NCBI RefSeq assembly: GCF_050908995.1 | Contig: NC_135120.1 | Coordinates: 3,485,433-3,549,432 of the forward strand | Reading direction: 5' to 3' | DNA length: 64,000 nucleotides | Origin: Andrena cerasifolii | Taxonomy: Eukaryota > Arthropoda > Insecta > Hymenoptera > Andrenidae | Shown here: positions 40,552 to 55,400 of the stretch, piece by piece | Layout: every line of letters begins with the position of its first letter | How positions within the stretch are numbered: the stretch's first letter is position 1 | The notes under the pieces: model-generated | What the model saw: the letters and a program-made list of their open reading frames with translations, nothing else | The model's database searches: none | Told to the model about the DNA's origin: nothing | Position numbers and translations under genes: made by a program

Positions 40552-42477
40552 ATGCGTAAAACGTGTAAAACGAGTAAAACGAGTAAAACGAGTAAAACGA
40601 GTAAAACGAGTAAAACGAGTAAAACGAGTAGAACGAGTAAAACGAGTAGAACGAGTAGAACGAGTAAAACGAGTAGAACGAGTAAAACGAGTAGAACGAG
40701 TAAAACGAGTAGAACGAGTAAAACGAGTAGAACGAGTAAAACGAGTAGAACGAGTAAAACGAGTAGAACGAGTAAAACGAGTAAAACGAGAAAAACGAGT
40801 AAAACGAGTAAAACGAGTAAAACGAGTAAAACGAGAAAAACGAGTAAAACGAGTAAAACGAGTAAAACGAGTAAAACGAGTAAAACGAATAATACGAGTA
40901 ATACGAGTAATACGAGTAAAACGAGTAAAACGAGTAAAACGAGTAAAACGAGTAATACGAGTAATACGAGTAAAACGAGTAAAACGAGTAAAACGAGTAA
41001 AACGAGTAATACGAGTAATACGAGTAAAACGAGTAAAACGAGTAAAACGAGTAAAACGAGTAAAACGAGTAAAACGAGTAAAACGAGTAAAACGCGTAAA
41101 ACGAGTAAAACGAGTAGAACGAGTAAAACGAGTAGAACGAGTAAAACGAGTAGAACGAGTAAAACGAGTAGAACGAGTAGAACGAGTAAAACGAGTAGAA
41201 CGAGTAAAACGAGTAGAACGAGTAGAACGAGTAGAACGAGTAGAACGAGTAGAACGAGTAGAACGAGTAGAACGAGTAAAACGAGTAGAACGAGTAAAAC
41301 GAGTAAAACGAGTAGAACGAGTAAAACGAGTAAAACGAGTAGAACGAGTAAAACGAGCAAAACTAGTAAAACGAGTAAAACGAGTAAAACGAGTAAAACG
41401 AGCAAAACGAGTAAAACGAGTAAAACGAGTAAAACGAGCAAAACGAGCAAAACTAGTAAAACGAGCAAAACGAGCAAAACGAGCAAAACGAGCAAAACTA
41501 GTAAGACGAGTAAAACGAGTAAAACGAGCAAAACGAGCAAAACGAGCAAAACGAGCAAAACGAGCAAAACGAGTAAAACGAGTAAAACGAGTAAAACGAG
41601 TAAAACGAGTAAAACGAGTAAAACGAGTAAAACGAGTAAAACGAGTAAAACGAGTAAAACGAGTAAAACGAGTAAAACTAGTAAAACGAGCAAAACGAGT
41701 AAAACGAGTAAAACGAGTAAAACGAGTAAAACGAGTAAAACGAGTAAAACTAGTAAAACGAGTAAAACGAGTAAAACGAGTAAAACGAGTAAAACGAGTA
41801 AAACGAGTAAAACGAGCAAAACGAGCAAAACGAGCAAAACGAGCAAAACGAGTAAAACGAGCAAAACGAGCAAAACGAGCAAAACGAGCAAAACGAGCAA
41901 AACGAGCAAAACGAGCAAAACTAGTAAAACGAGCAAAACGAGTAAAACGAGTAAAACGAGCAAAACGAGTAAAACGAGTAAAACGAGTAAAACGAGTAAA
42001 ACGAGTAAAACGAGTAAAACGAGTAAAACGAGTAAAACGAGTAAAACGAGTAAAACGAGTAAAACGAGTAATACGAGTAATACGAGAAAAACGAGTAAAA
42101 CGAGTAAAACGAGTAAAACGAGTAATACGAGTAATACGAGTAAAACGAGTAAAACGAGTAATACGAGTAAAACGAGTAAAACGAGTAAAACGAGTAAAAC
42201 GAGTAAAACGAGTAAAACGAGTAATACGAGTAATACGAGTAAAACGAGTAAAACGAGTAAAACGAGTAAAACGAGTAAAACGAGTAAAACGAGTAATACG
42301 AGTAATACGAGTAAAACGAGTAAAACGAGTAAAACGAGTAAAACGAGTAAAACGAGTAAAACGAGTAAAACGAGTAAAACGAGTAAAACGAGTAAAACGA
42401 GTAAAACGAGTAAAACGTGTAAAACGAGTAAAACGAGTAAAACGAGTAAAACGAGTAAAACGAGTAAAACGAGTAAA

Positions 42478-43413
42478 ATGCGTAAAACGTGTAAAACGAG
42501 TAAAACGAGTAAAACGAGTAAAACGAGTAAAACGAGTAAAACGAGTAAAACGAGTAGAACGAGTAAAACGAGTAGAACGAGTAAAACGAGTAGAACGAGT
42601 AAAACGAGTAGAACGAGTAAAACGAGTAGAACGAGTAAAACGAGTAGAACGAGTAAAACGAGTAGAACGAGTAAAACGAGTAGAACGAGTAAAACGAGTA
42701 GAACGAGTAAAACGAGTAGAACGAGTAAAACGAGTAGAACGAGTAAAACGAGTAGAACGAGTAAAACGAGTAGAACGAGTAAAACGAGTAAAACGAGTAA
42801 ATCGAGTAGAACGAGTAAAACGAGTAGAACGAGTAAATCGAGTAAAACGAGTAAATCGAGTAAAACGAGTAAAACGAGTAAAACGAGCAAAACTAGTAAA
42901 ACGAGCAAAACGAGCAAAACGAGTAAAACGAGCAAAACGAGTAAAACGAGTAAAACGAGTAAAACGAGTAAAACGAGTAAAACGAGTAAAACGAGTAAAA
43001 CGAGTAAAACGAGTAATACGAGTAATACGAGAAAAACGAGTAAAACGAGTAAAACGAGTAAAACGAGTAAAACGAGTAAAACGAGTAAAACGAGTAAAAC
43101 GAGTAAAACGAGTAATACGAGTAATACGAGTAAAACGAGTAAAACGAGTAATACGAGTAAAACGAGTAAAACGAGTAAAACGAGTAAAACGAGTAAAACG
43201 AGTAAAACGAGTAATACGAGTAATACGAGTAAAACGAGTAAAACGAGTAAAACGAGTAAAACGAGTAAAACGAGTAATACGAGTAATACGAGTAAAACGA
43301 GTAAAACGAGTAAAACGAGTAAAACGAGTAAAACGAGTAAAACGTGTAAAACGAGTAAAACGAGTAAAACGAGTAAAACGAGTAAAACGAGTAAAACGAG
43401 TAAAACGAGTAAA
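42478..43413 (+). repeat. Satellite higher-order unit, type A copy 4
   Basis: This 936-bp (104-monomer) unit is bounded by complete markers at 42,478 and 43,414. It has the type A block order and the same interrupted AAATCG cluster as the unit at 39,553. The two start 2,925 bp (325 monomers) apart, so they probably come from a duplication of a multi-kilobase segment (inference). Confidence 0.8.
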
Positions 43414-46400
43414 ATGCGTAAAACGTGTAAAACGAGTAAAACGAGTAAAACGAGTAAAACGAGTAAAACGAGTAAAACGAGTAAAACGAGTAGAACGAGT
43501 AAAACGAGTAGAACGAGTAGAACGAGTAAAACGAGTAGAACGAGTAAAACGAGTAGAACGAGTAAAACGAGTAGAACGAGTAAAACGAGTAGAACGAGTA
43601 AAACGAGTAGAACGAGTAAAACGAGTAGAACGAGTAAAACGAGTAGAACGAGTAAAACGAGTAGAACGAGTAAAACGAGTAGAACGAGTAAAACGAGTAG
43701 AACGAGTAAAACGAGTAGAACGAGTAAAACGAGTAGAACGAGTAAAACGAGTAGAACGAGTAAAACGAGTAGAACGAGTAAAACGAGTAGAACGAGTAAA
43801 ACGAGTAAAACGAGTAGAACGAGTAAATCGAGTAAAACGAGTAAATCGAGTAAAACGAGTAAAACGAGTAAAACGAGTAAAACGAGTAAAACGAGTAAAA
43901 CGAGTAAAACGAGTAAAACGAGTAAAACGCGTAAAACGAGTAAAACGAGTAAAACGAGTAGAACGAGTAAAACGAGTAAAACGAGTAAAACGAGTAAAAC
44001 GAGTAAAACGAGTAAAACGAGTAAAACGAGTAAAACGAGTAAAACGAGTAAAACGAGTAAAACGAGTAAAACGAGTAAAACGAGTAAAACGAGTAAAACG
44101 AGTAAAACTAGTAAAACGAGCAAAATGAGTAAAACGAGTAAAACGAGTAAAACGAGTAAAACGAGTAAAACGAGTAAAACGAGTAAAACGAGTAAAACGA
44201 GTAAAACGAGCAAAACGAGCAAAACTAGTAAAACGAGCAAAACGAGCAAAACGAGCAAAACGAGCAAAACGAGCAAAACGAGCAAAACTAGTAAGACGAG
44301 TAAAACGAGTAAAACGAGTAAAACGAGTAAAACGAGTAAAACGAGTAAAACGAGTAAAACGAGTAAAACGAGTAAAACGAATAATACGAGTAATACGAGT
44401 AATACGAGTAAAACGAGTAAAACGAGTAAAACGAGTAAAACGAGTAATACGAGTAATACGAGTAAAACGAGTAAAACGAGTAAAACGAGTAAAACGAGTA
44501 ATACGAGTAATACGAGTAAAACGAGTAAAACGAGTAATACGAGTAAAACGAGTAAAACGAGTAAAACGAGTAAAACGAGTAAAACGAGTAAAACGAGTAA
44601 AACGTGTAAAACGAGTAAAACGAGTAAAACGAGTAAAACGAGTAAAACGAGTAAAACGAGTAAAACGAGTAAAATGCGTAAAACGTGTAAAACGAGTAAA
44701 ACGAGTAAAACGAGTAAAACGAGTAAAACGAGTAAAACGAGTAAAACGAGTAGAACGAGTAAAACGAGTAGAACGAGTAAAACGAGTAGAACGAGTAGAA
44801 CGAGTAAAACGAGTAGAACGAGTAAAACGAGTAGAACGAGTAAAACGAGTAGAACGAGTAAAACGAGTAGAACGAGTAAAACGAGTAGAACGAGTAAAAC
44901 GAGTAGAACGAGTAAAACGAGTAGAACGAGTAAAACGAGTAAAACGAGTAAAACGAGTAAAACGAGTAAAACGAGTAAAACGAGTAAAACGCGTAAAACG
45001 AGTAAAACGAGTAAAACGAGTAAAACGAGTAGAACGAGTAAAACGAGTAAAACGAGTAAAACGAGTAAAACGAGTAAAACGAGTAAAACGAGTAAAACGA
45101 GTAAAACGAGTAAAACGAGTAAAACGAGTAAAACGAGTAAAACGAGTAAAACGAGTAAAACGAGTAAAACGAGTAAAACGAGTAAAACGAGTAAAACGAG
45201 TAAAACGAGTAAAACGAGTAAAACGAGTAAAACGAGTAAAACGAGTAAAACGAGTAAAACGAGTAAAACGAGTAAAACGAGTAAAACGAGTAAAACGAGT
45301 AAAACGAGTAAAACGAGTAAAACGAGTAAAACGAGTAAAACGAGTAAAACGAGTAAAACGAGTAAAACGAGTAAAACGAGCAAAACGAGTAAAACGAGTA
45401 AAACGAGTAAAACTAGTAAAACGAGCAAAATGAGTAAAACGAGTAAAACGAGTAAAACGAGTAAAACGAGTAAAACGAGTAAAACGAGTAAAACGAGTAA
45501 AACGAGTAAAACGAGTAAAACGAGCAAAACGAGCAAAACTAGTAAAACGAGCAAAACGAGCAAAACGAGCAAAACGAGCAAAACGAGCAAAACGAGCAAA
45601 ACTAGTAAGACGAGTAAAACGAGTAAGACGAGTAAAACGAGTAAAACGAGAAAAACGAGTAAAACGAGTAAAACGAGTAAAACGAGTAAAACGAGTAAAA
45701 CGAGCAAAACGAGTAAAACGAGTAAAACGAGTAAAACGAGTAAAACTAGTAAAACGAGCAAAATGAGTAAAACGAGTAAAACGAGTAAAACGAGTAAAAC
45801 GAGTAAAACGAGTAAAACGAGTAAAACGAGTAAAACGAGTAAAACGAGCAAAACGAGCAAAACTAGTAAAACGAGCAAAACGAGCAAAACGAGCAAAACG
45901 AGCAAAACGAGCAAAACGAGCAAAACTAGTAAGACGAGTAAAACGAGTAAAACGAGTAAAACGAGTAAAACGAGTAAAACGAGTAAAACGAGTAAAACGA
46001 GTAAAACGAGTAAAACGAGTAAAACGAATAATACGAGTAATACGAGTAATACGAGTAAAACGAGTAAAACGAGTAAAACGAGTAAAACGAGTAAAACGAG
46101 TAATACGAGTAATACGAGTAAAACGAGTAAAACGAGTAAAACGAGTAAAACGAGTAATACGAGTAATACGAGTAAAACGAGTAAAACGAGTAATACGAGT
46201 AAAACGAGTAAAACGAGTAAAACGAGTAAAACGAGTAAAACGAGTAAAACGAGTAAAACGTGTAAAACGAGTAAAACGAGTAAAACGAGTAAAACGAGTA
46301 AAACGAGTAAAACGAGTAAAACGAGTAAAATGCGTAAAACGTGTAAAACGAGTAAAACGAGTAAAACGAGTAAAACGAGTAAAACGAGTAAAACGAGTAA

Positions 46401-49400
46401 AACGAGTAGAACGAGTAAAACGAGTAGAACGAGTAAAACGAGTAGAACGAGTAGAACGAGTAAAACGAGTAGAACGAGTAAAACGAGTAGAACGAGTAAA
46501 ACGAGTAGAACGAGTAAAACGAGTAGAACGAGTAAAACGAGTAGAACGAGTAAAACGAGTAGAACGAGTAAAACGAGTAGAACGAGTAAAACGAGTAGAA
46601 CGAGTAAAACGAGTAGAACGAGTAAAACGAGTAGAACGAGTAAAACGAGTAGAACGAGTAAAACGAGTAGAACGAGTAAAACGAGTAGAACGAGTAAAAC
46701 GAGTAGAACGAGTAAAACGAGTAGAACGAGTAAAACGAGTAGAACGAGTAGAACGAGTAAATCGAGTAAAACGAGTAAATCGAGTAAAACGAGTAAAACG
46801 AGTAAAACGAGTAAAACGAGTAAAACGAGTAAAACGAGTAAAACGAGTAAAACGAGTAAAACGAGTAAAACGAGTAAAACGAGTAAAACGAGTAAAACGA
46901 GTAAAACGAGTAAAACGAGTAAAACGAGTAAAACGAGTAAAACGAGTAAAACGAGTAAAACGAGTAAAACGAGTAAAACGAGTAAAACGAGTAAAACGAG
47001 TAAAACGAGTAAAACGAGTAAAACGAGTAAAACGAGTAAAACGAGTAAAACGAGTAAAACGAGTAAAACGAGTAAAACGAGCAAAACGAGTAAAACGAGT
47101 AAAACGAGTAAAACTAGTAAAACGAGCAAAATGAGTAAAACGAGTAAAACGAGTAAAACGAGTAAAACGAGTAAAACGAGTAAAACGAGTAAAACGAGTA
47201 AAACGAGTAAAACGAGTAAAACGAGCAAAACGAGCAAAACTAGTAAAACGAGCAAAACGAGCAAAACGAGCAAAACGAGCAAAACGAGCAAAACGAGCAA
47301 AACTAGTAAGACGAGTAAAACGAGTAAGACGAGTAAAACGAGTAAAACGAGAAAAACGAGTAAAACGAGTAAAACGAGTAAAACGAGTAAAACGAGTAAA
47401 ACGAGCAAAACGAGTAAAACGAGTAAAACGAGTAAAACGAGTAAAACTAGTAAAACGAGCAAAAGGAGTAAAACGAGTAAAACGAGTAAAACGAGTAAAA
47501 CGAGTAAAACGAGTAAAACGAGTAAAACGAGTAAAACGAGTAAAACGAGTAAAACGAGCAAAACGAGCAAAACTAGTAAAACGAGCAAAACGAGCAAAAC
47601 GAGCAAAACGAGCAAAACGAGCAAAACGAGCAAAACTAGTAAGACGAGTAAAACGAGTAAAACGAGTAAAACGAGTAAAACGAGTAAAACGAGTAAAACG
47701 AGTAAAACGAGTAAAACGAGTAAAACGAGTAAAACGAATAATACGAGTAATACGAGTAATACGAGTAAAACGAGTAAAACGAGTAAAACGAGTAAAACGA
47801 GTAATACGAGTAATACGAGTAAAACGAGTAAAACGAGTAAAACGAGTAAAACGAGTAAAACGAGTAAAACGAGTAAAACGAGTAAAACGCGTAAAACGAG
47901 TAAAACGAGTAGAACGAGTAAAACGCGTAAAACGAGTAAAACGAGTAGAACGAGTAAAACGAGTAGAACGAGTAAAACGAGTAGAACGAGTAAAACGAGT
48001 AGAACGAGTAAAACGAGTAAAACGAGTAAAACGAGTAAAACGAGTAAAACGAGTAAAACGAGTAAAACGAGTAAAACGAGTAAAACGAGTAAAACGAGTA
48101 AAACGAGTAAAACGAGTAAAACGAGTAAAACGAGTAAAACGAGTAAAACGAGTAAAACGAGTAAAACGAGTAAAACGAGTAAAACGAGTAAAACGAGTAA
48201 AACGAGTAAAACGAGTAAAACGAGTAAAACTAGTAAAACGAGCAAAACGAGTAAAACGAGTAAAACGAGTAAAACGAGTAAAACGAGTAAAACGAGTAAA
48301 ACTAGTAAAACGAGTAAAACGAGTAAAACGAGTAAAACGAGTAAAACGAGTAAAACGAGTAAAACGAGCAAAACGAGCAAAACGAGCAAAACGAGTAAAA
48401 CGAGCAAAACGAGCAAAACGAGCAAAACGAGCAAAACGAGCAAAACGAGCAAAACGAGCAAAACTAGTAAAACGAGCAAAACGAGTAAAACGAGTAAAAC
48501 GAGCAAAACGAGTAAAACGAGTAAAACGAGTAAAACGAGTAAAACGAGTAAAACGAGTAAAACGAGTAAAACGAGTAAAACGAGTAAAACGAGTAAAACG
48601 AGTAAAACGAGTAATACGAGTAATACGAGAAAAACGAGTAAAACGAGTAAAACGAGTAAAACGAGTAAAACGAGTAAAACGAGTAATACGAGTAATACGA
48701 GTAAAACGAGTAAAACGAGTAATACGAGTAAAACGAGTAAAACGAGTAAAACGAGTAAAACGAGTAAAACGAGTAAAACGAGTAAAACGAGTAATACGAG
48801 TAATACGAGTAAAACGAGTAAAACGAGTAAAACGAGTAAAACGAGTAAAACGAGTAAAACGAGTAAAACGAGTAATACGAGTAATACGAGTAAAACGAGT
48901 AAAACGAGTAAAACGAGTAAAACGAGTAAAACGAGTAAAACGAGTAAAACGTGTAAAACGAGTAAAACGAGTAAAACGAGTAAAACGAGTAAAACGAGTA
49001 AAACGAGTAAAACGAGTAAAATGCGTAAAACGTGTAAAACGAGTAAAACGAGTAAAACGGGTAAAACGAGTAGAACGAGTAAAACGAGTAGAACGAGTAA
49101 AACGAGTAGAACGAGTAAAACGAGTAGAACGAGTAAAACGAGTAGAACGAGTAAAACGAGTAGAACGAGTAAAACGAGTAGAACGAGTAAAACGAGTAGA
49201 ACGAGTAAAACGAGTAGAACGAGTAAAACGAGTAGAACGAGTAAAACGAGTAGAACGAGTAAAACGAGTAGAACGAGTAAAACGAGTAGAACGAGTAAAA
49301 CGAGTAAAACGAGTAAAACGAGTAATACGAGTAATACGAGTAAAACGAGTAAAACGAGTAAAACGAGTAAAACGAGTAAAACGAGTAAAACGAGTAATAC

Positions 49401-52400
49401 GAGTAATACGAGTAAAACGAGTAAAACGAGTAAAACGAGTAAAACGAGTAAAACGTGTAAAACGAGTAAAACGAGTAAAACGAGTAAAACGAGTAAAACG
49501 AGTAAAACGAGTAAAACGAGTAAAACGAGTAAAACGAGTAAAACGAGTAATACGAGTAATACGAGTAAAACGAGTAAAACGAGTAAAACGAGTAAAACGA
49601 GTAAAACGAGTAAAACGAGTAATACGAGTAATACGAGTAAAACGAGTAAAACGAGTAAAACGAGTAAAACGAGTAAAACGAGTAAAACGTGTAAAACGAG
49701 TAAAACGAGTAAAACGAGTAAAACGAGTAAAGCGAGTAAAACGAGTAAAACGAGTAAAATGCGTAAAACGTGTAAAACGAGTAAAACGAGTAAAACGAGT
49801 AAAACGAGTAAAACGAGTAAAACGAGTAAAACGAGTAGAACGAGTAAAACGAGTAGAACGAGTAGAACGAGTAAAACGAGTAGAACGAGTAAAACGAGTA
49901 GAACGAGTAAAACGAGTAGAACGAGTAAAACGAGTAGAACGAGTAAAACGAGTAGAACGAGTAAAACGAGTAGAACGAGTAAAACGAGTAGAACGAGTAA
50001 AACGAGTAGAACGAGTAAAACGAGTAGAACGAGTAAAACGAGTAGAACGAGTAAAACGAGTAGAACGAGTAAAACGAGTAGAACGAGTAAAACGAGTAGA
50101 ACGAGTAAAACGAGTAGAACGAGTAGAACGAGTAAAACGAGTAGAACGAGTAAATCGAGTAAAACGAGTAAATCGAGTAAAACGAGTAAATCGAGTAAAA
50201 CGAGTAAAACGAGTAAAACGAGTAAAACGAGTAAAACGAGTAAAACGAGTAAAACGAGTAAAACGAGTAAAACGAGTAAAACGAGTAAAACGCGTAAAAC
50301 GAGTAAAACGAGTAAAACGAGTAAAACGAGTAAAACGAGTAAAACGAGTAAAACGAGTAAAACGAGTAAAACGAGTAAAACGAGTAAAACGAGTAAAACG
50401 AGTAAAACGAGTAAAACGAGTAAAACGAGTAAAACGAGTAAAACGAGTAAAACGAGTAAAACGAGTAAGACGAGTAAAACGAGTAAGACGAGTAAAACGA
50501 GTAAAACGAGAAAAACGAGTAAAACGAGTAAAACGAGTAAAACGAGTAAAACGAGTAAAACGAGCAAAACGAGTAAAACGAGTAAAACGAGTAAAACGAG
50601 TAAAACTAGTAAAACGAGCAAAACGAGTAAAACGAGTAAAACGAGTAAAACGAGTAAAACGAGTAAAACGAGTAAAACGAGTAAAACGAGTAAAACGAGT
50701 AAAACGAGCAAAACGAGCAAAACTAGTAAAACGAGCAAAACGAGCAAAACGAGCAAAACGAGCAAAACGAGCAAAACGAGCAAAACTAGTAAGACGAGTA
50801 AAACGAGTAAAACGAGTAAAACGAGTAAAACGAGTAAAACGAGTAAAACGAGTAAAACGAGTAAAACGAGTAAAACGAATAATACGAGTAATACGAGTAA
50901 TACGAGTAAAACGAGTAAAACGAGTAAAACGAGTAAAACGAGTAAAACGAGTAATACGAGTAATACGAGTAAAACGAGTAAAACGAGTAATACGAGTAAT
51001 ACGAGTAAAACGAGTAAAACGAGTAAAACGAGTAAAACGAGTAAAACGAGTAAAACGAGTAAAACGAGTAAAACGAGTAAAACGCGTAAAACGAGTAAAA
51101 CGAGTAGAACGAGTAAAACGAGTAGAACGAGTAAAACGAGTAGAACGAGTAAAACGAGTAGAACGAGTAAAACGAGTAGAACGAGTAAAACGAGTAGAAC
51201 GAGTAAAACGAGTAGAACGAGTAGAACGAGTAGAACGAGTAGAACGAGTAGAACGAGTAGAACGAGTAAAACGAGTAGAACGAGTAAAACGAGTAGAACG
51301 AGTAAAACGAGTAAAACGAGTAGAACGAGTAAAACGAGTAAAACGAGTAAAACGAGTAGAACGAGTAAAACGAGCAAAACTAGTAAAACGAGTAAAACGA
51401 GTAAAACGAGTAAAACGAGCAAAACGAGTAAAACGAGTAAAACGAGTAAAACGAGCAAAACGAGCAAAACTAGTAAAACGAGCAAAACGAGCAAAACGAG
51501 CAAAACGAGCAAAACTAGTAAGACGAGTAAAACGAGTAAAACGAGCAAAACGAGCAAAACGAGCAAAACGAGCAAAACGAGTAAAACGAGCAAAACTAGT
51601 AAAACGAGCAAAACGAGTAAAACGAGTAAAACGAGTAAAACGAGTAAAACGAGTAAAACGAGTAAAACGAGTAAAACGAGTAAAACGAGTAAAACGAGTA
51701 AAACGAGTAAAACGAGTAAAACGAGTAAAACGAGTAAAACGAGTAAAACGAGTAAAACGAGTAAAACGAGTAAAACGAGTAAAACGAGTAAAACGAGTAA
51801 AACGAGTAAAACGAGTAAAACGAGTAAAACGAGTAAAACGAGTAAAACGAGTAAAACGAGTAAAACGAGTAAAACGAGTAAAACGAGTAAAACGAGTAAA
51901 ACGAGTAAAACGAGTAAAACGAGTAAAACGAGTAAAACGAGTAAAACTAGTAAAACGAGCAAAACGAGTAAAACGAGTAAAACGAGTAAAACGAGTAAAA
52001 CGAGTAAAACGAGTAAAACTAGTAAAACGAGTAAAACGAGTAAAACGAGTAAAACGAGTAAAACGAGTAAAACGAGTAAAACGAGCAAAACGAGCAAAAC
52101 GAGCAAAACGAGTAAAACGAGCAAAACGAGCAAAACGAGCAAAACGAGCAAAACGAGCAAAACGAGCAAAACGAGCAAAACTAGTAAAACGAGCAAAACG
52201 AGCAAAACGAGTAAAACGAGTAAAACGAGCAAAACGAGTAAAACGAGTAAAACGAGTAAAACGAGTAAAACGAGTAAAACGAGTAAAACGAGTAAAACGA
52301 GTAAAACGAGTAAAACGAGTAAAACGAGTAAAACGAGTAAAACGAGTAAAACGAGTAAAACGAGTAATACGAGTAATACGAGAAAAACGAGTAAAACGAG

Positions 52401-55400
52401 TAAAACGAGTAAAACGAGTAAAACGAGTAAAACGAGTAAAACGAGTAATACGAGTAATACGAGTAAAACGAGTAAAACGAGTAATACGAGTAAAACGAGT
52501 AAAACGAGTAAAACGAGTAAAACGAGTAAAACGAGTAAAACGAGTAAAACGAGTAAAACGAGTAATACGAGTAATACGAGTAAAACGAGTAAAACGAGTA
52601 AAACGAGTAAAACGAGTAAAACGAGTAAAACGAGTAAAACGAGTAATACGAGTAATACGAGTAAAACGAGTAAAACGAGTAAAACGAGTAAAACGAGTAA
52701 AACGAGTAAAACGAGTAAAACGAGTAAAACGTGTAAAACGAGTAAAACGAGTAAAACGAGTAAAACGAGTAAAACGAGTAAAACGAGTAAAATGCGTAAA
52801 ACGTGTAAAACGAGTAAAACGAGTAAAACGAGTAAAACGAGTAAAACGAGTAAAACGGGTAAAACGAGTAGAACGAGTAAAACGAGTAGAACGAGTAAAA
52901 CGAGTAGAACGAGTAAAACGAGTAGAACGAGTAAAACGAGTAGAACGAGTAAAACGAGTAGAACGAGTAAAACGAGTAGAACGAGTAAAACGAGTAGAAC
53001 GAGTAAAACGAGTAGAACGAGTAAAACGAGTAGAACGAGTAAAACGAGTAGAACGAGTAAATCGAGTAGAACGAGTAAATCGAGTAGAACGAGTAAATCG
53101 AGTAGAACGAGTAAATCGAGTAAAACGAGTAAAACGAGTAAAACGAGTAAAACGAGTAAAACGAGTAAAACGAGTAAAACGAGTAAAACGAGTAAAACGA
53201 GTAAAACGAGTAAAACGAGTAAAATGAGTAAAACGAGTAAAACGAGTAAAACGCGTAAAACGAGTAAAACGAGTAAAACGAGTAGAACGAGTAGAACGAG
53301 TAAAACGAGTAAAACGAGTAAAACGAGTAAAACGAGTAAAACGAGTAAAACGAGTAAAACGAGTAAAACGAGTAAAACGAGTAAAACGAGTAAAACGAGT
53401 AAAACGAGTAAAACGAGTAAAACGAGTAAAACGAGTAAAACGAGTAAAACGAGTAAAACGAGTAAAACGAGCAAAACGAGTAAAACGAGTAAAACGAGTA
53501 AAACGAGTAAAACTAGTAAAACGAGCAAAAGGAGTAAAACGAGTAAAACGAGTAAAACGAGTAAAACGAGTAAAACGAGTAAAACGAGTAAAACGAGTAA
53601 AACGAGTAAAACGAGCAAAACGAGCAAAACTAGTAAAACGAGCAAAACGAGCAAAACGAGCAAAACGAGCAAAACGAGCAAAACGAGCAAAACTAGTAAG
53701 ACGAGTAAAACGAGTAAAACGAGTAAAACGAGTAAAACGAGTAAAACGAGTAAAACGAGTAAAACGAGTAAAACGAGTAAAACGAGTAAAACGAGAAAAA
53801 CGAGTAAAACGAGTAAAACGAGTAAAACGAGTAAAACGAGCAAAACGAGTAAAACGAGTAAAACGAGTAAAACTAGTAAAACGAGCAAAATGAGTAAAAC
53901 GAGTAAAACGAGTAAAACGAGTAAAACGAGTAAAACGAGTAAAACGAGTAAAACGAGTAAAACGAGCAAAACGAGCAAAACTAGTAAAACGAGCAAAACG
54001 AGCAAAACGAGCAAAACGAGCAAAACGAGCAAAACGAGCAAAACTAGTAAGACGAGTAAAACGAGTAAAACGAGTAAAACGAGTAAAACGAGTAAAACGA
54101 GTAAAACGAGTAAAACGAGTAAAACGAGTAAAACGAGTAAAACGAGTAAAACGAGTAAAACGAGTAAAACGAGTAAAACGAGAAAAACGAGTAAAACGAG
54201 TAAAACGAGTAAAACGAGTAAAACGAGTAAAACGAGAAAAACGAGTAAAACGAGTAAAACGAGTAAAACGAGTAAAACGAGTAAAACGAGTAATACGAGT
54301 AATACGAGTAATACGAGTAAAACGAGTAAAACGAGTAAAACGAGTAAAACGAGTAATACGAGTAATACGAGTAAAACGAGTAAAACGAGTAAAACGAGTA
54401 ATACGAGTAATACGAGTAATACGAGTAAAACGAGTAAAACGAGTAAAACGAGTAAAACGAGTAAAACGAGTAAAACGAGTAAAACGAGTAAAACGAGTAA
54501 AACGAGTAAAACGAGTAAAACGAGTAAAACGAGTAAAACGAGTAAAACGAGTAAAACGAGTAAAACGAGTAAAACGAGTAAAACGAGTAAAACGAGTAGA
54601 ACGAGTAAAACGAGTAGAACGAGTAAAACGAGTAGAACGAGTAAAACGAGTAGAACGAGTAAAACGAGTAGAACGAGTAAAACGAGTAGAACGAGTAAAA
54701 CGAGTAGAACGAGTAAAACGAGTAGAACGAGTAAAACGAGTAGAACGAGTAAAACGAGTAGAACGAGTAGAACGAGTAAAACGAGTAGAACGAGTAAAAC
54801 GAGTAGAACGAGTAAATCGAGTAAAACGAGTAAATCGAGTAAAACGAGTAAAACGAGTAAAACGAGTAAAACGAGTAAAACGAGTAAAACGAGTAAAACG
54901 AGTAAAACGCGTAAAACGAGTAAAACGAGTAGAACGAGTAAAACGAGTAGAACGAGTAAAACGAGTAGACCGAGTAAAACGAGTAGAACGAGTAAAACGA
55001 GTAGAACGAGTAAAACGAGTAGAACGAGTAAAACGAGTAGAACGAGTAAAACGAGTAGAACGAGTAGAACGAGTAGAACGAGTAGAACGAGTAGAACGAG
55101 TAGAACGAGTAAAACGAGTAAAACGAGTAGAACGAGTAAAACGAGTAAAACGAGTAAAACGAGTAGAACGAGTAAAACGAGCAAAACTAGTAAAACGAGT
55201 AAAACGAGTAAAACGAGTAAAACGAGCAAAACGAGTAAAACGAGTAAAACGAGTAAAACGAGCAAAACGAGCAAAACGAGCAAAACTAGTAAAACGAGCA
55301 AAACGAGCAAAACGAGCAAAACGAGCAAAACTAGTAAGACGAGTAAAACGAGTAAAACGAGTAAAACGAGTAAAACGAGTAAAACGAGTAAAACGAGTAA

